Shown piece by piece: positions 45,757 through 58,917 of a stretch of DNA of 64,000 nucleotides. Both the position numbers and the translations under genes were made by a program. Every line of letters starts with the position of its first letter. Position 1 is the first letter of the stretch. Below the pieces are notes generated by a model. It saw only the letters and a list, made by a program, of their open reading frames with translations, ran no database searches and was not told the origin of the DNA. This stretch comes from Gnetum montanum (Eukaryota > Streptophyta > Gnetopsida > Gnetales > Gnetaceae): NCBI GenBank assembly GCA_015680685.1, contig MNCI01012628.1, positions 1,220,848-1,284,847 on the forward strand, written 5' to 3'.

Positions 45757-46681
45757 TGATGAGTAGCAAGCAGTCCCTATGCCCATCCATATGAATCACT
45801 AGCATTCACTAAGCGATCTAGTCAAATTCTGTAGACTTTTGCTCTCTAAGTACATTGGGTCTAGGAAGTGAATCTAACGTACATGACCATTGTCTTCCTA
45901 GTCTCACTTGTGAAGTGCAAGTGTATGGTTAAGTGTAACTAAGGCATATGATTTTTATCATTTTATATTTATTATTTAAATTACCTAAGTGCTAGAAAAT
46001 AATGTGATTAAATATTTAATTAATCTAATAATGAACTAATATCTTAACTAATTCTAACATAAGCATGAGTTTCCATTTACCATACACATCTTGAACCACG
46101 TTACACCGTTAGTGGGTTACCAAGCGTTAAGCACTACTTGGATTACCAAACATTAACGTATGCTCAAAATGGTCGTACTTTTGTGTATTGATTAATCACT
46201 AATTAATTAGTTAATTTGATGCATTAAAGTAAATTTCTCAAATAATAAATGCATTAGGTAAACATTAAGCTAATTCCAAATGCTAGAAGGTTTTTGAAGA
46301 AAGCTCATCTTTATTATTAGTCACACTGAGGTGCTCAGGTACATTAGTGTTTGCATAAAGATTTGTACACTTCTCACTTCTACTGTGGGCACTTAGAAAA
46401 TATTCTAACAGTTAAATAAATATTCTAACTATCAAATAAATATTCTTATTTTATAGAGATTGAAAATATATAGTTGCCAGAAGACATTACGTTAATCCTA
46501 TTTTATTTATTTATTTTATAAATCCTATTTTATAAAATGTTTCTCTATATAGGTGCCAGACCTCTTGGATTTATATAGGTGCCAGAAGACATTATGTTAA
46601 TGCTTACATGTCAATCTGTTTGTGTCAACAGGATCGCGTTGATGGGATCCCATCGACGCAGCCAATGAACGTGACTCATCA
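45757..46681 (-). repeat. Element F 3' LTR
   Basis: 925 bp with TGATGAG at 45757 and CTCATCA at 46681. On the minus strand U3 starts with TGCGTCGATGGGATCCCATC-type dyads, then several TATATA boxes. R/U5 has the shared LTR pattern, for example TAGAATATTTTCTAAGTGCCC. Confidence 0.9.
46471..46605. repeat. Duplicated TATA/U3 segment in element F 3' LTR
   Basis: GCCAGAAGACATTA.GTTAAT occurs at about 46476 and 46579, each with a TATATA next to it on the promoter side. An extra TATATAGG lies between. The 5' LTR of F has no such pair, partly explaining its shorter 848 bp. Confidence 0.7.
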
Positions 46682-46690
46682 CACCCCCAC
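46682..46690 (-). promoter_or_regulatory. Element F polypurine tract
   Basis: On the minus strand GTGGGGGTG lies directly before TGATGAG of the 3' LTR. Confidence 0.7.
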
Positions 46691-46699
46691 GATTGAATG

Positions 46700-49600
46700 A
46701 AAACTCGTCCTTGAGTGAATAACATGAGGAACACATTTCTTACAAAATTTTGGAAAGGTATGGGATTATTAACTAACTACTGATACACAACAAACAAACA
46801 AACATAAATAAACACTATGTGCCCAAGTGTATGGATTTACAATCATTACAAAATTGGGTGTTCATGATAACAAAATTTAACACCATGACAAAAATTGACA
46901 GTACAACTCCTTTGATGGCTTGAAGACAAGGAAGAAAATTAGACGGTCCCAGGCAGTGGAGGTTCCTGAGGTGCTGAAGGACCTTCTCCTGCTTTAGGTG
47001 TATATGGTTGTTATGGTTGAAGTAGTGGTTGTGTTTATTTGGCTGCAACTGCAACTTCTGGTAGAAGATGAAAAGCATCCAACAATGCTTTCATCTTCTC
47101 CTCCTTACTTCTAGGATCATACACGGTCCATGTAGCATTGCCAATGTGGGTCAGTATTGGAACATCCCAAGGATAGGGCATTGTAGGGAACAACTCCTTC
47201 ACATTGACGAACCATGTTACAAATTACTTCCTTTCAATGTCGAACGCTTTAACAACATTCTGTAGCTCCTAGTAGTCATTCAACCTCTTGGCCAGGTTCT
47301 TACTTATTGATCTTTGATTAGTAAAGCATTGCCTAAGAACATCAAGTTCCGTATTTGCTATTTCAAGCTTATGCTTAGTCTCTTTATGGTGCTTGGACTT
47401 GACCTTGTAACATAGGTATGAGGTAGTCACTTGCTTTTCCAAATTTGACCATGGCCTTCCTATAGTTAATATTGCCAAGTTTACATAGTGGAGGTTGACG
47501 AGCTCTATGTATTTGATCATCTCCTTGATCTACAATTCCTTGAGATGGATTTTGGCTTTATTGTATGCGTTCAACCCATCAAAGATAAGCTGCCACATGT
47601 TACCTCCTTGCTGAAGGGCCTCATTCACATTTGCCTTCATTAGTTGGATATGTTTCTTGTTGATCTCTTTTTGCAAGCCAACTTGGTCCCTGCAGTGGTT
47701 CTTAGCCTATTCGAATTTCAGGGCCTCATTCTTCCAATTAACAATTTTAATTGTAGATTTTTGGCAAAGGGCATAGACCTTCTCCATCAAGAGATTACGA
47801 TTCTTGACTAATAGCCTCCTCAAATCAATTTACACCTTATCAAGTTGCTTCTACTATTGTTGCATGTATTCAACCATTTTCTCTTTTTGAAGATCAATAG
47901 TATGCAAGCGATGATTGTTCTTGGTTAGATTTGCATTCTCCCGATGAACGTCCAACAAGTCCTTCTAAATGTTGTAGATAGTTGCATCAGCCAAGGACTG
48001 GTCAAAGATCATCGACTCCTTTGTGTACTTAGCCTCTTGGAGTTTGGATAGAAGCTACTAAAAAGCTTCATCCCTAATTATTGCTTGGCTAAGTACCATG
48101 GGATTAGCAAAGCAGGCTTTAAGTTTAGCAACCTCTACAGCCAAGTGCTAATTTTCAGCTTTGGCTATTTTAAGTTGAGCTTTTGTGATGATGCACTTGC
48201 CCCTTTCCTTCAACAGAATCAACTATGTAGTAGAGATATCATATGGAAGGTCAAAGACCTCTAGAATCGATTGTTGGGTTCCCACCAGTTGTTTCAACAA
48301 CTCCTTATGCTAGGCTACATTGATTCTCCCATTTGGTGCTCCTACGAATGTCTACACATATCTAGGTACAACAATATCAAGTATAGATGCCATAGGAACA
48401 TTTAGGGCCTTGTCCACTCAGTCTGCCAACAACTTGGTCACCATTTCCTATTTTTGATGCTGCATCACCAAGATAGTCATCCCATCACCGTCCTCCAAGT
48501 ACATCGAGAAGGTAGCAGCATTCCTAGAGATTTTTGGGAATTGTTACTATTTTGGAATAGATACTGTGACCTCTTGGGGACTTAGATTTGAGCACATAGG
48601 TGCTTGCATTCTTTGGATAGAGAAAGTTGGCACCATGTCCTCCAACCAGCTTATTGTACGAGTTACCTCATTTAGATGGCTTAAGGCTAATCTACAGATA
48701 GATGGATCACCACTTGGACCTACTTGTTGCTGCTACAAGAGTTGTTCTCAGAGCTTTTGCATGCGCTCCATAGTAGCATGCATCTTCAACATTATTTCAT
48801 GAGTGGGTGGTGGTGGCTACTCCTTTTTCTTAGTCATAGTAGGGACCTTATCCTTCATCATTTCCACCCAAGAGGTGATAGGAGTATGTCTCAATTGATC
48901 ATTGGTGTAGAAGGCTATCCCTCTCCTTTTGCATAATTTCCTAATGAGACATGGAAATGGGAGTGTCTTCCTTCCATGTTTATTTTTTTTGAACTACTTC
49001 TCTATCTCCAGATAAATCACTTGTGGAAGGTTGACAGGGAATTTTTTACTTAGAGTGGTGCACACATGAGTGGAGAAGATAGTCATCTTGCTAGGCCTCA
49101 ACATCTAATTGAGGTGGTAGGCTACTATCTTGAAGTACATACGTTCTACCATAGTGAGTGCACCATACTCTTTGCAATCCACTCCATAGCACCATTGGAT
49201 TCACTCCTTTTTGACTTCTGAGTCCATCTACATGGAGATCTCTACCAAATTGGTCCTAGTTTTAGGCAAGCCAAGGGTCTCAAAAATGGCCTTAACAGAG
49301 TAGAACATACTGATGTCCTTCATCTTCATAGTGGCTTCTGGCTACTTGTTATTCCAAAAGAGATAGGTCTTTCCCATGTACCACTTCTCACTAGAAGTTA
49401 TGATGGGCCACATGGGAGAGCTTTGCAACTACATTCTAATATCTTCTAGGGCAAATTCTAGGAAGGTACCAAAGTTCAATTCTTGAGAATTAAATGTTGT
49501 ATATTCCTAGGCAGAATATGCATAAGACAGACATCTATCAATGTGACCTCAAGGCTTGGCCTTGGTCTTGGTGCCTCATCCCAATGGGATTGCTCTATAT

Positions 49601-49778
49601 TAGCCTAGGGAATTTGTCAAATAGATTTCACTTCAGGCTCTTCCCAAAGAGGTCCCATTGCATGAGTTTCTATTCCCTGCTCCTAAGTTTGTTCTTGTTG
49701 GTCCCTTCTAGTTCTAGGTTGCTTGTCCCTTGGTTGAGATGATTCTTCTTCATGTGGATGTTTTGGTCTTGGTGCCAT
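46700..49778 (-). pseudogene. Element F extra reading frame with coiled-coil-like tail
   Basis: The ATG at 49778 opens MAPRPKHPHEEESSQPRDKQ, a basic, Arg/Lys-rich start like the MASNRGQ start of element B. About 3 kb of decayed coding sequence follows on the minus strand. Its C-terminal third has heptad-like Lys/Glu/Leu-rich stretches, for example KHHKETKHKLEIANTELDVL (about 47400). Position, length and partial similarity to B 11221-8380 argue for homology. Many stops. The same putative plant transposon protein family is likely but not directly shown. Confidence 0.55.
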
Positions 49779-50029
49779 TTGTAATCACAACATGATCAAG
49801 GATTAGTGTTTGATGTGCAACTTTGGAATACTTCGATACCTTATCTCTTTAGATTAGTTACACTTGGCTAAGTTGTGATCATGGTAGGTTTGCTTATATT
49901 AATATTATTTCATTTTAATATATACTAGAGCTCATTGGAAAGGTTTAACTCTCATAAATTAGTGATTTTAATATTATTTTATTAATTAAACCATGGACGA
50001 GTTAGAAAATTTTTAGTTAAAAACCTAAG

Positions 50030-50050
50030 ATTTGTGGCCCCCACAACATA
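50030..50050 (-). other. Middle G5 tract of element F
   Basis: On the minus strand TATGTTGTGGGGGCCACAAA lies between the internal U3-like block and the extra frame. This is the same relative place as in B. Confidence 0.45.
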
Positions 50051-50205
50051 GAGCTAGCTTTCGATAGTTGTAGGATTGAAGGACAAGGGTAATTAGACAA
50101 ACGGTTGGAAATTTAAGGGCTTTGGAAGGTTTTGGGCTCTGAAAAATTACAAAAACTCCTCATACATTTGATGCAAATGGAAAAAAATTTTCAAGTGTTG
50201 CATGG

Positions 50206-50290
50206 TATATATAGAATTTTTATGCTATGTCGATGTGATCACATTGACGTGATCGACTACGTCAACAGGATCCCATCGACATAGTGGTTA
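50206..50290 (-). promoter_or_regulatory. Internal U3-like dyad block with TATA run upstream of the extra frame
   Basis: On the minus strand ATGTCGATGGGATCCTGTTGA, GATCACGTCAATGTGATCAC and CATCGACATAG dyads end in TATATATA (50213-50206). The LTR U3 of F contains GTCGATGGGATCCCATC and GATCCTGTTGAC, so this block shares motifs with its own LTR and not with the GATATCGCG type. It lies about 430 bp upstream of the extra frame. Internal promoter is my inference. Confidence 0.5.
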
Positions 50291-51790
50291 GACATAAATT
50301 TCAACTTTGAAAATTAAGGGGAAAAGGAAGAGTTTTAACATGAAATTGGAGTCCATAGGAAGCCTAAGAAGTCTAGAACATGATGGAATGCATGAAGAGG
50401 GATTAAAGGTTCATAAAAGGGAGAATTTATTGGAAGTATGATGGAAAAATGCCATGGAGTGTACAACTAGATGTAACCAATGTAGAATGCAAAAGATTTT
50501 GAAAGCGAGAATGTTTAAGGATAAGAGACTTAACTAGCCTAACCAAGAAAAATGAAAGTGGCTCCTCCCCATAGTAGGCTCATGTCCTTAATGCCCTTGC
50601 ATATTGTCAAACCAAGGAGTTCATGGGCTCCACAGTTGATTAATGGTTATGGTAAGTTAAGGACCAAATTCGAAAAGAATATACCTAAGAATTTTGACAT
50701 ATCAAACTAAGATATTGAACAAGATAGGAAAAATGGTAGTGATTTGGGCTATGGAAAGCAAAGATGGATGAGGTAGAAAGTGGAATAGAGTTCCATACTA
50801 TGGTCCCATGAAGTTCCTTGTGGACTTTATGGTTAATATGACTCGATAACATATGTCCTTTGTCTGAATTAACACCAATAACTTTTAGTGACTTTACATT
50901 GAGACTCTAAGACTAGTCCACCACCTCAAGGCATAAGAATTCTCCCATAGATTAATCACCATTCCTAAAAGAAAAGAAAAGAGAAGTAGGAAGTGAGATG
51001 GGTCTTAGTTAGAGGGGACCTTTAGGCATGGGTAACATGTCTTTCTAGTCCCATAACTAGTGCTTGGAGCTTGTTATTTTGTCTAAGGGGTGTTCTTTGA
51101 CTTCTCATTACTATTTTTTTGTTTGAATTTTATATTTTTGTTTGTTTTTTATGGGAATCACACCATGCAAGGACTTTAGCTTCTTATTATTGGTTAACAG
51201 TGGTATGGTGAGAAATCCATGAAACACTTAGGTATCCAAGAGGGTAGGCAAGTCAAAGAGCATCAAATCCTCTTGAATTCACATCCTTATCTATCCATTT
51301 AATCCTTCCTAAGTTTAGAAACTACCAAGGTTACAAGTTCATTATAAGTTGCATTAAGGAAAGGACCTCATATTTCCAAACAAGGGACACCATAGAGTTT
51401 GTGGATGGATGGATGACATGGACTCACTACCTATTATCATGAAAATGAAACCATGCCTTAGTTATCAATACCAAAATTCAAAGATAGAATCCAAACATTA
51501 GTAATCAAAAACATTGTAGCATAAACCACCATCAGCTGATAGTTGCGGTTGCACTTAGTCTTGGTGGCAATAAAAAATAAAAAATAAAAAATTTGGAAAA
51601 GCATTCAAAAAACCCAAACCAAATAAGGTAAAATATAGAAGAATTTTTAAAATATTTAAGAAAGGGAAAAATATACTAAAATGATGTAAGACAAAAAACT
51701 AGTGTAAAACAAAAAATTGGTAAAAAACAAAAAAAATATAAAAGAAAACTAAGGAGCCACTTTAATTGATTAGCAAGAATGACAATATCC
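50291..51790 (-). other. Element F post-pol spacer
   Basis: Noncoding. It includes the CATGGGGGATATTG tract at about 51799-51785 after pol, A-rich runs on the plus strand (about 51570-51745) matching the T-rich spacer of E, and general spacer similarity to A and E. No gene is seen. Confidence 0.6.
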
Positions 51791-53180
51791 CCCATGACCA
51801 AGTTGGAAGGAGGAGATTTGAAAAATTGAGTGTGCGTGTCCATCTATTGAGGTGTTTTGATCACTAGTGCTCATGGAAAGGTTTAATTTATTGCATGTTG
51901 ACTAGCAATTTCTTGTTTGGACTTTTAGGTTTGTATATTAACATGGCCCTAGAAGAAAAGGTTTTGTGGATAATATAAGGCCCCTCCCATAACATCTAAA
52001 ACTTGGTTCTTCATGATACGTGTGTGGGATTCTCGTAGAGAACCCTATCTTCTGGTTGAAATTTTACGTTCCATATCCTATGGTCATGTTGTTGTTTATT
52101 GAATATCTTGTGTAACTCATTAGATGATAGGGCTACCAATCAATTCTCATTTAGCAAGTTGAGGTTCATCAACCTTTCTTTTCAGGCTAGACTCAAGTTA
52201 AGGTTAAGGTCACAAGCTATTGATAGTGTACAGAGCTCGACTTGAACTGGGAGTGTTGATAATTTTTCATACACAAGCTCATAGGGAGAGTAGCCAATAG
52301 GAAGTTTCCAAGTGGAGCAATAGGCCCAAAGGGCATCGTTGAGTTTCATGCTCCAATCCCTCCTATATTTACTAATGGATCTCGTTAGTCTCTTTGTGAT
52401 TTCCCTATTTGTAAACTTTGCTTGATCGTTGGCTTGGGGTTGGTAAGGTTTTGTTAATTTATATTCAACCCCCAAGTGTTGTGTGAGTTTTTGAAAGGTA
52501 GTGCCTATAAAATAAGTACCATTATTAGAAATAAGTGCATGTGGCATCCCAAACCTATTTACAATATATTGTTGTATAAACCGAGTAGCCATAAAAGATG
52601 TACAATTGGTGATGGCTGTAGCTTCCACCCATTTCATACAATAGTCAATAGTGACTATGATGTACACCTTTCCATTTGACATAGGTGTGATGGAAATCAT
52701 GAAGCCAATGTCGTAGCTATTGAAGGGTTCCAGTGGTTGGATCCACTACTAAGGTCCCTTCATACAAGTAGTCATCCAACCATCATGTTGACAGCATTCA
52801 CAAGAGCAAACAAATTGGTGAGAATCCCTAAAAAGTATTGGCCAATAATACCCTACCATGAGGATCTTAATGGTCGTGTGTCTCCTAGCATAGTGGTCCC
52901 CACCAAGGTCCTTGTGAACATCTTGGAGAATGCATAGTTGATCAACATCAAGAACACACCAATGAACTAGGCCATCAACGCACACCTTGTGAAGGTGTTC
53001 ATTGATCTCCATGAGGTGTTTCACCTATTGAAGAAACTATTGTTTCTTCCTATGGTCCCACTCTTATGGCATTTCCTGGGTGAGAAGATAGGTGAGAATG
53101 TGATTGTACTAATTAGGTTCATTAGGCATTTGTTTAGTTATGGCCCTGGTAAAGAGGAGTTTATTAGGAAATTGATCTAA
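51791..53180 (-). pseudogene. Element F integrase
   Basis: The zinc region is seen as HKDLGGDHYARR...SCECCQHDG (52945-52790). The core runs MISITPMSNGKVYIIVTIDY, with the GIDFMGP motif degraded. HALISNNGTYF then has Asn at the second catalytic site (about 52540). ANDQAKFTNREI follows, with the catalytic Glu replaced by Lys. Then SIACDLNLNLSLA leads to a decayed C-terminal part near 52180-51800. Not functional. Confidence 0.8.
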
Positions 53181-53650
53181 CAGTGAACTCTCTTCCTCTT
53201 TATTGTCCCATTGCAACCAAGATAAGTAGTCAATAACAAAGTTCTTAGTTTTCTTTTGATCTACTATTGTAAGACCAAATTCCTACAAGATTACCAGCCA
53301 CTGTATGACATGGGGGCTTACCGTTGGTTTGTTCATTTGGAATCAGATTGCATTGTGATCTGTATGCACGAACACCTTGTATTCAAGAACATATTTCCTA
53401 AACTTCTTTAAGGTGAACAACATTGTCATTAATTCTTTCTCTATTGTGGTGTAATTAAGCTATGCACCCACAATTCTTCTACTTGCACAATGGATGTAGT
53501 AAGGATGCTTTTGATCGTCTAACTACATGAGCATGACTCCCAAGGCATAATTCAGTGCATCTGTCATGATGTGAAATAGTTTGGACTAGTCATGTGCTCA
53601 TAGAATTGGAGTTTTTATGAGCTTCTGCTTGAGATGTTGAAATGCGTGCT
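53100..53650 (-). pseudogene. Element F RNase H
   Basis: Readable pieces on the minus strand include MTDALNYALGVMLM, DDQKHPYYIHCASRRIVG, TTIEKELMTMLFTLKKFRKYV, HTDHNAI.FQMNKP and VIDYLSWLQWDNKEEESSL. An amber codon (AAT TAG TAC AAT) near 53108-53119 lies between RNase H and integrase at the same place as in A and E. Confidence 0.7.
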
Positions 53651-54860
53651 CACATTCCTTGGTCTAGACAAATAGAGCATCCTTCTTTGTTAGCTCCACT
53701 AATGGTTTAGCAATCTTAGAGAAATTATCTATGAATCATTGATAGTAGGTAGTGTGTTCAAGGAATGACCTTACATCTTTGACTATTTCTGGCTATTTGG
53801 TAATTCCTTGGATGACCCTTATTTTTTCAAGGTCCATCGCTATCCCCTTTTTAGAAATTCTGTGTCCTAAAACAATGCCTTCCTAGACCATCAGGTGGCT
53901 TTTTTGCTAGTTGAGTCTAAGGTTTTCTCTACATATCTTTTCAACGCTTGCTCAAGATGATCTAGGACTTGCTCAAATGTAGCCCCATACGTGGAAAAGT
54001 CATTCTTGAAGACTTTCATCCCACTACCAATCTACTATTGGAAGATGCTCAAGACAAGGTGTTGGAATATAGCAGGGGCATTGCATAGGCCAAACAACAT
54101 GTTTCTATATGCAAAAGTTCCCTAGGGACTTGTGAATGTTGTTTTGGCTTGATCCTTTGGTGTAATTTAAATTTGGTTATAGCCACTATAACCATGTAGA
54201 AAGCTGTAGTAGCAATGCCCAGAAATGATGTCCAACACTTGGTCCAAAAATGGTAATGGAAAGTGATCTTTGTAAGTTGCTATGTTCAATAGCCTGAAAC
54301 TGATACAAACTCTTCATTTTCCACCTTTTTTTGGCACTATCACAAGTGGGCTAACCCACTTACTATCTGCAATGGGATAGATGAACACTACCTTGAGGAG
54401 TTATTTAATCTCCTTTTTCATGATCTACCTTAATTTGGGAATCAATCGCCGCGATGACTACCTCTATAGCTTGATAGAGGCACATTTGTAGATTTAATGT
54501 TAGCATATCCTAGGATTAATTTCAATGAGTTCAGGATATGACCAAGCAAAGGTTGTTGATCATTTTTTAACCACCTCTAATAGCTTCTTTTTCTGCATAG
54601 GAGCAAGGTTGGCATTTATGATAACCAACTTCCCATTATTCAGAGAAACATATTCCATTCTTGCCAGTAAAGGTTTCAACTCAAGGGGCTCCTATTTAAA
54701 GCTTTCAAGGATCTCCAACTTTCCCCAATTAGTTTCATTAGGTTCATCATTAGAGAGTTGGTGATGAACTTGCTCCAGTTCATCCATGCCTTTAATGTAG
54801 GCACTCATAAGGCTCTCAATTAGTTCCATGCGTATTGTTGAGTTGTTATTAGGTTCAGCT
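53651..54860 (-). pseudogene. Element F reverse transcriptase
   Basis: Minus-strand motifs include SPLVIVPKKGGK-type sequence near 54340 and YYSFLHGYSGYNQI at about 54210-54170, where the first catalytic Asp is His. FGLCNAPAIFQHLVLSIF follows, then the box F-K-N-D at about 54000, with the first Asp of the pair Asn. HTTYYQ.FIDNFSKIAKPLVELTKKDALF ends the domain. Both catalytic sites are altered. Confidence 0.75.
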
Positions 54861-55560
54861 ATCAGCCATTATATGCCCTCTTCTTTTGTGGCTACTGCAT
54901 ATAGGCACCTTTGAATTTCTATCACATCGGCACATTGTTTACATGCTGTGATAGATGTGCTTTTTACGGTCCATAATTTTTGCACAAAGTTGCATCCTAT
55001 GTCACTGTACATGATGCATGAAACATGCTTTCTTTCAATCTTTTCAAATTCATTTTTAAAAAAAATTTCCAAGGAAATGTATCTAATTCCTAACCATGCA
55101 TCTATGGTGCTCAAACAAGCCCTTCCCATGATGATTGGAAAGCCCCCTTGTAGTTATCAACATGAATCACTAGGAAGTTAGCAAGATAGGACCACCCATA
55201 GACAGTGGTCACAATGTCCTTCACTAATCCCAAGGAAATGGTGATGGATTGATTTGCCAACTCAAGATGAATGTTTCTCTTCTTAAGTGGAGGAAGGTTC
55301 TAGGCTTTGTACATTTCACAGGAAATCAAATTCATACCAAAACTTGAGTCCAGAAGAGCCTAGTAATGCTCATTTCCAACAATTTGCAAATAAATGAAGG
55401 GAATCCTAAGATCAGATCTTTTCTTGGAAAGGTGAACAACCTTAATGCAATCTATGACTACATGGGCCAACATTATAGTATGTATTTTGGAAGGTATTTG
55501 TTTTGAAGGGATCTCAAATGAGGTTAAAGAGGATGAGGGAGAAGCAGGGTCATTAGCCAT
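54861..55560 (-). pseudogene. Element F aspartic protease
   Basis: ALLDSSFGMNLISCEMYKA (about 55365-55308) is the retropepsin active-site region, but the triplet is D-S-S instead of D-S-G. NIHLELANQSITISLG and SYLANFLVIHVDNYKGAFP-type sequence follow, then MGRACLSTIDAWLG (55129-55088). It is inactive both by stops and by the Gly loss. Confidence 0.75.
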
Positions 55561-55579
55561 AGGTGTATGTGAGTGCTTA

Positions 55580-58500
55580 GAAAGACTATTGATTTAGAAG
55601 AAAGGTCTTTTTTAGGATTTATTTTTTGAACCACTCAATTGAGGATTCAAATGTAGGTTAAGAGCCCTCATGGCATTTCTTTGCTATGGTTGGGTAGGAA
55701 TTTCATCTTGCATGGATGGAGTTGGTGGTAGTTGAGTTGAGGGTGGAGGTACAAGTGCAGAATGATAAGGAGGGTGATGAGACGCGATATTGCATGCATC
55801 GCGATATCACGGCCGTCGCGATATCGCGGTCCGTCGCCAAATCTATAAATAAGAGGTGGCACTCCCCTCATTTCTGATCCTAGGCTTAAAGTAGGGAAAC
55901 TCTGGTAGTTTGATCACTCCAGAGATAGAATGTTTTCCATGTGCCCATAGTAGGAGTCCCCAAGTGAACGGATCTTTATTTGAGTAGCTTTGTACCTAAA
56001 CGTAAGTTGTGTACAACAATAAAGACGAGCTTTGTGGATAAACCTTGCAGTGCATGGAATAGGTTTTATTACATGTTATTTCCTACCTGTTATTTATTAC
56101 CTGCATTAGCGCAACATGAGTACGACTTGCTTACGAGCATCTATGGATGTATACGGCTAGTCAAGGAATCGACTGGTCATCACATTTAGGCTAGTTAAGT
56201 GCCTCAGTACGACCACTTCGAGCATGTGCGTTACGTGTGGTGATCCCAGTAACGATTAGTGTTTGGTAGCCACAATTGCATAGTTTAGGGTGTGTACGGT
56301 AAGTGGGAACGGATGTTGACGCTAGTTAATTTAGACTTAGTCCTTAGTAAGAGTTAGCTAGTGTCTCAACCCTTCGCTCTTAGCATAGAAGACATAAAAT
56401 CATAAAAGACCATAAAAATCATATACCTCAGACTTACTTAACCATACACCGTGACAACAACAAGTAAGTCTAGGAAGACAATGAATGATTAACCACAAGT
56501 GTTCCATGGGGCGTTTAGGCATTTAGTCTACGGAGTTCGACTGGATCGCATGTGCTATGCTCGTTTCATATGGTTGAGTGTAGGGGTACCTCGCCATTCA
56601 TCAGAGGGTAGAATGAAAATGGGGATTCCCCTCTTGGAGATTAAGCTTTGAGAGGAGATGTGATTGAAAAAGTCAAGTGAAGAAATCAGTTGTTGAACAT
56701 GGTACCCATAGGGATTTGGCTACTGGTAAGGGTACTACTACCTTAGTGGTGGCATCCCCCATGACTGTGAGTGTTGCCTCTACTAGTATTTCTCATGAGG
56801 TTGAGTTGGAGCTCCACTCTGATAGTAGACTTGTTGTTGGTGGAACTACCTATAGTTGTGTTAAGAATAAGGTAACCTCTTGGGTGCTTGCCTTCTTGCC
56901 AATCTAGGATTCAGTGGGTACACCCCAAATGCTTACAAGTGTGACACAATGGGACAACATCCTTTAGGATGTTTGTATTGGAAAATGTCACATCCACTAT
57001 CATCATCTGCCTTAGATTTTGCAATCTCTTCTATGGAAGTAGCTTTGCTATTACCCCTTTGATGGACATGTTTAGCCCCTTTCATTCTCCTTCGGTCATA
57101 ATCTCTACCATGTTCTTTGAACTCTTCAAAAATTCTAAGAGCAGTTTAAAATTTCTCATCTAAAGAATCCCACATTTTGTCTACCTTGGTCAATATTTTA
57201 GAAACAAATTTTTGAATTAGCAAGGTTTTACATTGTACCACTTCATCAAGTGATGCCTCCTTCTTATTATCATAAAATTGGACTTTCCTTTTTTGGATGG
57301 AAGGATCCTAGTTGTATTCCTCCTTATTTTCTCTTTTTCATAACTCGCCTTGTTCTTTGGCCACTTGCTCAATCAGCCTTTGGATCTGATGGACTCTAAT
57401 TTATGAAAGTCTCCCTTGGGCATAGACCCCAAGAGTTTTGTTTCTATTCAAAGCCCATCTATGATATGGTGTAGCTCTTTCCTTTGAGAAAAGCCATAGC
57501 CTAGGCACTTATGTAATAGAGAGTAATATTTGCCCATGGCTACATCCAAGGATTCGTGTGTTCCTTGTCTCTACCTTTGGATCTACTTCCTAAGATTGTA
57601 CAATCAGGAGTACGTCTAATACCTGTTCTTAAAGAGTTCAAGCATTGTACTCCATTGTCTAATTGATTTCAATTCTAAGGACCAATACTAGCTTTCAGCC
57701 TCCTTAATGAGTGTCCCTGGGAATAGCTTTAGCATTTTTCATTTGTTCTCAACATTTTTCAAGGCATAGGCATTGTGAAAGGCTTGAAGATGATTTTGTG
57801 GATTCAAGTTATATCCCAATCTTGAACTTGGAGATATTGATAATATCCAACCTTTTAATTCTACTATCCTTCACATGCCTCATTGGAATTCTCATAACCT
57901 CTGCAATTTTTAACATATTTCTTATTACGAGAAAAGGCTCATCATAGTCATAGACTCTATGATGGCCATGGTGCCTATGATGTCCTCTACTATTCCTTCT
58001 TTCATGATGGCAGGCCTTCCTTGATTGCCCACATCCCTGCTCTCTATTGGTTTGGCAGGCCCTATGATCATCTATGTTTCATTGGTCACCTCCATCATGG
58101 TCACATCGTCTATGGCTTTGGTCGGAGCTAGAGGAGGAAGAAGATGAGGATGTTAAAGGTGAAGAGGGAGGAGAGCTAGTATCAGCATGGTTCTTGCTAC
58201 CCCCTCTTCTTCAATCATGACCATGATTATCATGCTTATCATCACCATGATGCTTGTCGACATTCTTGCGTCGACTTCCACCTTTAGAGCCCCCATGATC
58301 ATGGGACCCGTTCTTCTCTGAACCAAGGTTGTTCATAGTGGACTATAACTTTTGGTTAAGGGTCCCCTCATCAAAGAACCCCCCCAGAAAAGGGATCCTC
58401 TCCTTCTTTCTGGCCCAGCAAGAACAAGTAGTTTGTGAACCGCTTCCTCTTCAATGCTTTGGAATGCATCTCCTATTGTTGATCTTTCTTGTGTTGTGCC

Positions 58501-58740
58501 TGAATGGGATGATAATCCCACTAGTTGTGGGCCTACATAACGTATTTAGCATTGAGCCCTTGGATGCCCAATCTCATGAGAGTTTGGAGTAACATTGTAA
58601 GAATTGAACAATCAGGCTGCAACACAATGTTGCCCTTCATGTTCCTCCACCACAATTATTCATCCTAATGTAGGATGAAGTTAAAGTCTAGTACATATTC
58701 ATTGGGATGAGTATAGATCACTTTGCATTGTTGGTGCATT
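55580..58740 (-). pseudogene. gag: Element F gag, interrupted by solo LTR G
   Basis: The N-terminal part matches E (IYTHPNEYVLDF near 58710). A Ser/His/Asp-rich low-complexity segment lies at about 58260-58080. YDEPFLVIRNMLKIAEVM and RIKRLDIINISKFKIG mark the capsid start (57950-57820). QGRLS, VHQIQRLIEQVAKEQGEL (about 57400-57340) and a Lys-rich segment with CSK..N (to about 57050) follow. The Pro-rich tail is cut by G (55775-56603) and continues to about 55580. Many stops are present. Confidence 0.7.
55775..56603 (+). mobile_element. Element G: solo LTR inside element F
   Basis: 829 bp, TGATGAG to TTCATCA, flanked by GAGGG at 55770-55774 and 56604-56608. U3 has GATATCGCG dyads. TATAAATA is at 55844-55851. 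Sequence is very close to the LTRs of E but lacks the second 105-bp unit. No internal region remains, so it arose by LTR-LTR recombination after insertion in the opposite orientation to F. Confidence 0.95.
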
Positions 58741-58917
58741 AGTGGTTTTGAACCTTTGTGTCTTTGTTGATTGGATGTATGCTCAAACAACAACATAGAT
58801 CTTAGTTGGAAAGTAAAATAGTGTGATTTTACCATTATTATTATTTTTAATGATTACAACTTTAAGGTTTGATACAATGTTGTTGAATAATTTCCCTAAC
58901 TCCTAGATAATGCAAAG

